A DNA stretch of 51,052 bases from a virus. The stretch lies in IMG/VR virus record IMGVR_UViG_3300017773_004998, positions 1-51,052 of that record; one strand, written 5' to 3'. Shown here piece after piece: positions 49,171 to 51,052 of the stretch. How positions within the stretch are numbered: position 1 is the first letter of the stretch; every line of letters begins with the position of its first letter. The translations under genes were made by a program, and so were the position numbers. Under the pieces are notes generated by a model. It was not told where the DNA came from, ran no database searches, and saw only the letters and a list, made by a program, of their open reading frames with translations.

Positions 49171-50842
49171 TAAAGTTACATTAGTTACAGGGTTATGGGA
49201 TATTAAAAGAGATTCTTTAGGAGTTGGTTGGAATAGAGGCTATGAAGAACATTATATTACCAAATTTAAAGAATTATTAAAAGTACCTTATAATCTAATA
49301 GTATTTGGAGATGAAGAACTAAGAGAAGTAGTCTTCAAAGAAAGAACTGAAGAAAATACCCAGTTTATAGTAAGAAGTCAAGATTGGTTTAAAAATGAAT
49401 TTTATGATAAAATACAGACAATAAGAAATAGTGATGATTGGAAAAATCAAGCAGGTTGGTTAGCTGAATCTACTCAAGGTAAACTAGAAATGTATAATCC
49501 ACTTGTAATGTCTAAGATGTTTTTATTAAACGATGCAGGTATTTTAGACAAATTTGACTCTGAACACTTATATTGGATAGATGCAGCTATATCTACAACT
49601 GTTAGCATTGGGTATTTTACGTCTGATCTTGTCTTAGATAAACTTTTAGATAAGGTTACTAAATTCTTATTCATTTGTTTTCCTTATAAGGCAAATACGG
49701 AAATTCACGGTTTTTCCTATCCTGAAATTAATACGTATACTAAAGGAAAAGATGTTAATAAGGTAGCAAGAGGAGGTTTTTTTGGAGGACCTAAAGATTG
49801 TATAAAAGAAATTAATAGTAGATACTATGACCTATTAAGCACGACATTGAATGACGGTTATATGGGAACAGAAGAATCTTTATTTTCCCTTTTAGTATAC
49901 CAGTTTCCTCGTGAAGTTAATTACTGTGAAATTGAGGATAATGGCCTAATTTATTACTTTTTTGAAAAACTTAAAAACGATCAATTAGAAATTAAAGCTG
50001 AATATACAGAACCAAAAAGTGAAAGATTAGATTATAGAAAAGTAGCTCTGTACGTAATCACTTATAACTCACCAGATCAGTTTGATACCCTATGTAAATC
50101 TTTTGAACAGTACGATAAGGATTATTTAGAATTACCTAACCGTAAGATATTATTAAATAATTCTATAGATAGATCTACTGATGAAAAGTATAAAGAATTG
50201 TGTAAAAAGTGGGGTTTTGAGGAAATAAAAAAAGATAATATAGGTATATGCGGAGGCAGACAATTTATAGCTGAACATTTTGAAGAGCAAGAAGACTTAC
50301 AACATTATTTATTCTATGAAGATGATATGTTTTTTTATAATGGAGATGAAAATACCTGTAAAAATGGTTTTTTAAGGAAAGTTAGCGGCTTATATAAAAA
50401 ATCATTAGATATATGTAATGTAGAAGAACTTGATTACCTTAAACTTAATATGACAGAGTTTTTTGGTGATAACTTAAAACAATGGGCTTGGCATAATGTA
50501 CCCGGTGATAAAAGAAAAGAGTACTTCCCAGCTCATCCTGTTAAGAATAATCATACTTTTGATTTTCCTAATACTAAATTTAATCATATTAAATCACATA
50601 AAGGGTTACCATACGCTACTGGCGAAGTTTATTATTGTAACTGGCCTCAAGTAATTACAAAAAAAGGTAGTAAGAAAATGTTTTTAGATACTAAGTGGGC
50701 TAATCCATTTGAGCAGACCTGGATGTCACATATATTTCAACTAACAAGGGAAAATATAGTAAAAACTGGCATATTATTGTTAACTCCTACAGAACACGAT
50801 AGATTCGACCATTACCCTAAAGAAGAAAGAAGAGAAAACTAG
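49163..50842 (+). CDS. Two-domain protein: HtrL/YibB-like + GT2-like glycosyltransferase
   Basis: The first ~285 residues match the HtrL/YibB (WlaTC) family: VTLVTGLWDIKRDSLG (about 4-19), LLKVPYNLIVFGDEELRE and YWIDAAISTTVSIGYF. From about residue 290 a second domain starts with ALYVITYNSPDQFDTLCKS, followed by RKILLNNS, NIGICGGRQFIAEHF and YLFYEDDMFFYNG; this is the GT-A pattern of GT2 enzymes with an Asp-Asp metal site. It is 559 residues. Such two-transferase proteins add two successive sugars in known cases; here that is inference. It is the last gene of the second cassette, 44 nt before the thioredoxin gene. Confidence 0.65.
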   Translation: MNSKVTLVTGLWDIKRDSLGVGWNRGYEEHYITKFKELLKVPYNLIVFGDEELREVVFKERTEENTQFIVRSQDWFKNEFYDKIQTIRNSDDWKNQAGWLAESTQGKLEMYNPLVMSKMFLLNDAGILDKFDSEHLYWIDAAISTTVSIGYFTSDLVLDKLLDKVTKFLFICFPYKANTEIHGFSYPEINTYTKGKDVNKVARGGFFGGPKDCIKEINSRYYDLLSTTLNDGYMGTEESLFSLLVYQFPREVNYCEIEDNGLIYYFFEKLKNDQLEIKAEYTEPKSERLDYRKVALYVITYNSPDQFDTLCKSFEQYDKDYLELPNRKILLNNSIDRSTDEKYKELCKKWGFEEIKKDNIGICGGRQFIAEHFEEQEDLQHYLFYEDDMFFYNGDENTCKNGFLRKVSGLYKKSLDICNVEELDYLKLNMTEFFGDNLKQWAWHNVPGDKRKEYFPAHPVKNNHTFDFPNTKFNHIKSHKGLPYATGEVYYCNWPQVITKKGSKKMFLDTKWANPFEQTWMSHIFQLTRENIVKTGILLLTPTEHDRFDHYPKEERREN

Positions 50843-50850
50843 TAAAATAG

Positions 50851-50880
50851 TTGTTTTATTAATAAATTTTAACTATATTA
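50851..50880 (+). promoter_or_regulatory. Bacteroidetes-type promoter candidate before the thioredoxin-like gene
   Basis: TTG 50851-50853, 20 nt, TATATTA 50874-50880, 7 nt before the ATG at 50887. It shares TAAAATAGTTGTTTT with the element at 27174-27187 as well as the spacing. The transcript would have a very short leader. Confidence 0.6.
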
Positions 50881-50886
50881 TATATT

Positions 50887-51052
50887 ATGAAAGATGTAAT
50901 TAAATTCCACGCCGAATGGTGTTCTCCATGCAGATATTATAAAACTGTATGGAATGAAGCTAAAGAAAAACATGGTGCTAACCATAACTTTATTGAAGTA
51001 GATATTGATAAAGATAATACCGGATTAGCAGCAAAGTTTGGAGTTAGAAGCG
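50887..51052 (+). CDS. Thioredoxin-like protein, cut by the window edge
   Basis: The frame starts ATG at 50887 and reads MKDVIKFHAEWCSPCRYYK, so the redox motif W-C-S-P-C lies at residues 11-15, as in thioredoxins (WCGPC in most). VDIDKDNTGLAAKFGVRS follows, which is the D-x-D-x-N...A-x-x-(Y/F)-G-(I/V)-R thioredoxin segment. Only about 55 residues are in the window. It could reduce the CLSC tail of the phage NrdA. Its own promoter is at 50851. Confidence 0.85.
   Translation, partial: MKDVIKFHAEWCSPCRYYKTVWNEAKEKHGANHNFIEVDIDKDNTGLAAKFGVRS

Noticed and set aside
1-51052. tRNA genes, CRISPR arrays, IS elements, prophage attachment sites
   Set aside because: No gap exceeds 283 nt, that one (27987-28269) is mostly the frameshifted frame, and no cloverleaf, repeat array, transposase or integrase was recognised.

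Overview
The window is a stretch of the genome of a large, strongly AT-rich tailed phage of the T4-like contractile-tail (myovirus) type. Evidence comes from recognisable tail sheath, tail tube, tape-measure, LysM-type baseplate and hub proteins, plus a T4-style replication block (gp32-like SSB, UvsX-like recombinase, FEN/RNase H-type nuclease, gp41/DnaB-like helicase, NrdA/NrdB). All genes are on the + strand and no host chromosomal gene, integrase, tRNA, IS or CRISPR array was seen. Starts are generally not preceded by Shine-Dalgarno sequences, and four promoter-like elements share the form TTG-N20-TATATT(A/T). Both features resemble known Bacteroidetes expression signals, so a Bacteroidetes (possibly flavobacterial, aquatic) host is my inference; no sequence search was possible.

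Layout: (1) 1-24720 is one unbroken run of 29 tightly packed or overlapping genes dedicated mostly to glycan chemistry. It holds two beta-1,4-galactosyltransferase-like (GT7) genes, other glycosyltransferase-like genes, two radical SAM enzymes, four SGNH-type proteins, a sulfotransferase, sugar nucleotidyltransferases (two of them in multidomain fusions), a CMP-sugar synthetase-like protein, a NeuB-like synthase, an aminotransferase, two NAD-dependent dehydrogenases, HAD phosphatase domains, a GDPD-like protein and LamG/concanavalin-like domains. Together they look like an assembly line for making, activating, transferring and decorating an acidic sugar chain on the virion or on the infected cell. 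(2) 24837-36278 is the tail module: sheath, tube, a gp26-like assembly protein with an apparent frameshifted extension, tape measure, baseplate proteins, and a 977-residue hub protein ending in an M23 peptidase domain. (3) 36325-45249 is replication and nucleotide metabolism: a compact family A DNA polymerase-like protein, SSB, UvsX, FEN nuclease, helicase, NrdB, NrdA. (4) 45242-50842 is a second glycan cassette: a small Cys-motif protein, a GlcNAc-transferase-like protein, a NodU-type carbamoyltransferase, and two HtrL/YibB-like proteins, one fused to a second glycosyltransferase-like domain. (5) At the right edge a thioredoxin-like gene begins behind its own promoter.

The points most worth following up are the probable +1/-2 frameshift joining the tail-assembly gene to a second frame just before the tape-measure gene, the very large glycan operon with unusual domain fusions, and a minimal family A polymerase sitting where a T4-like phage would be expected to use family B.
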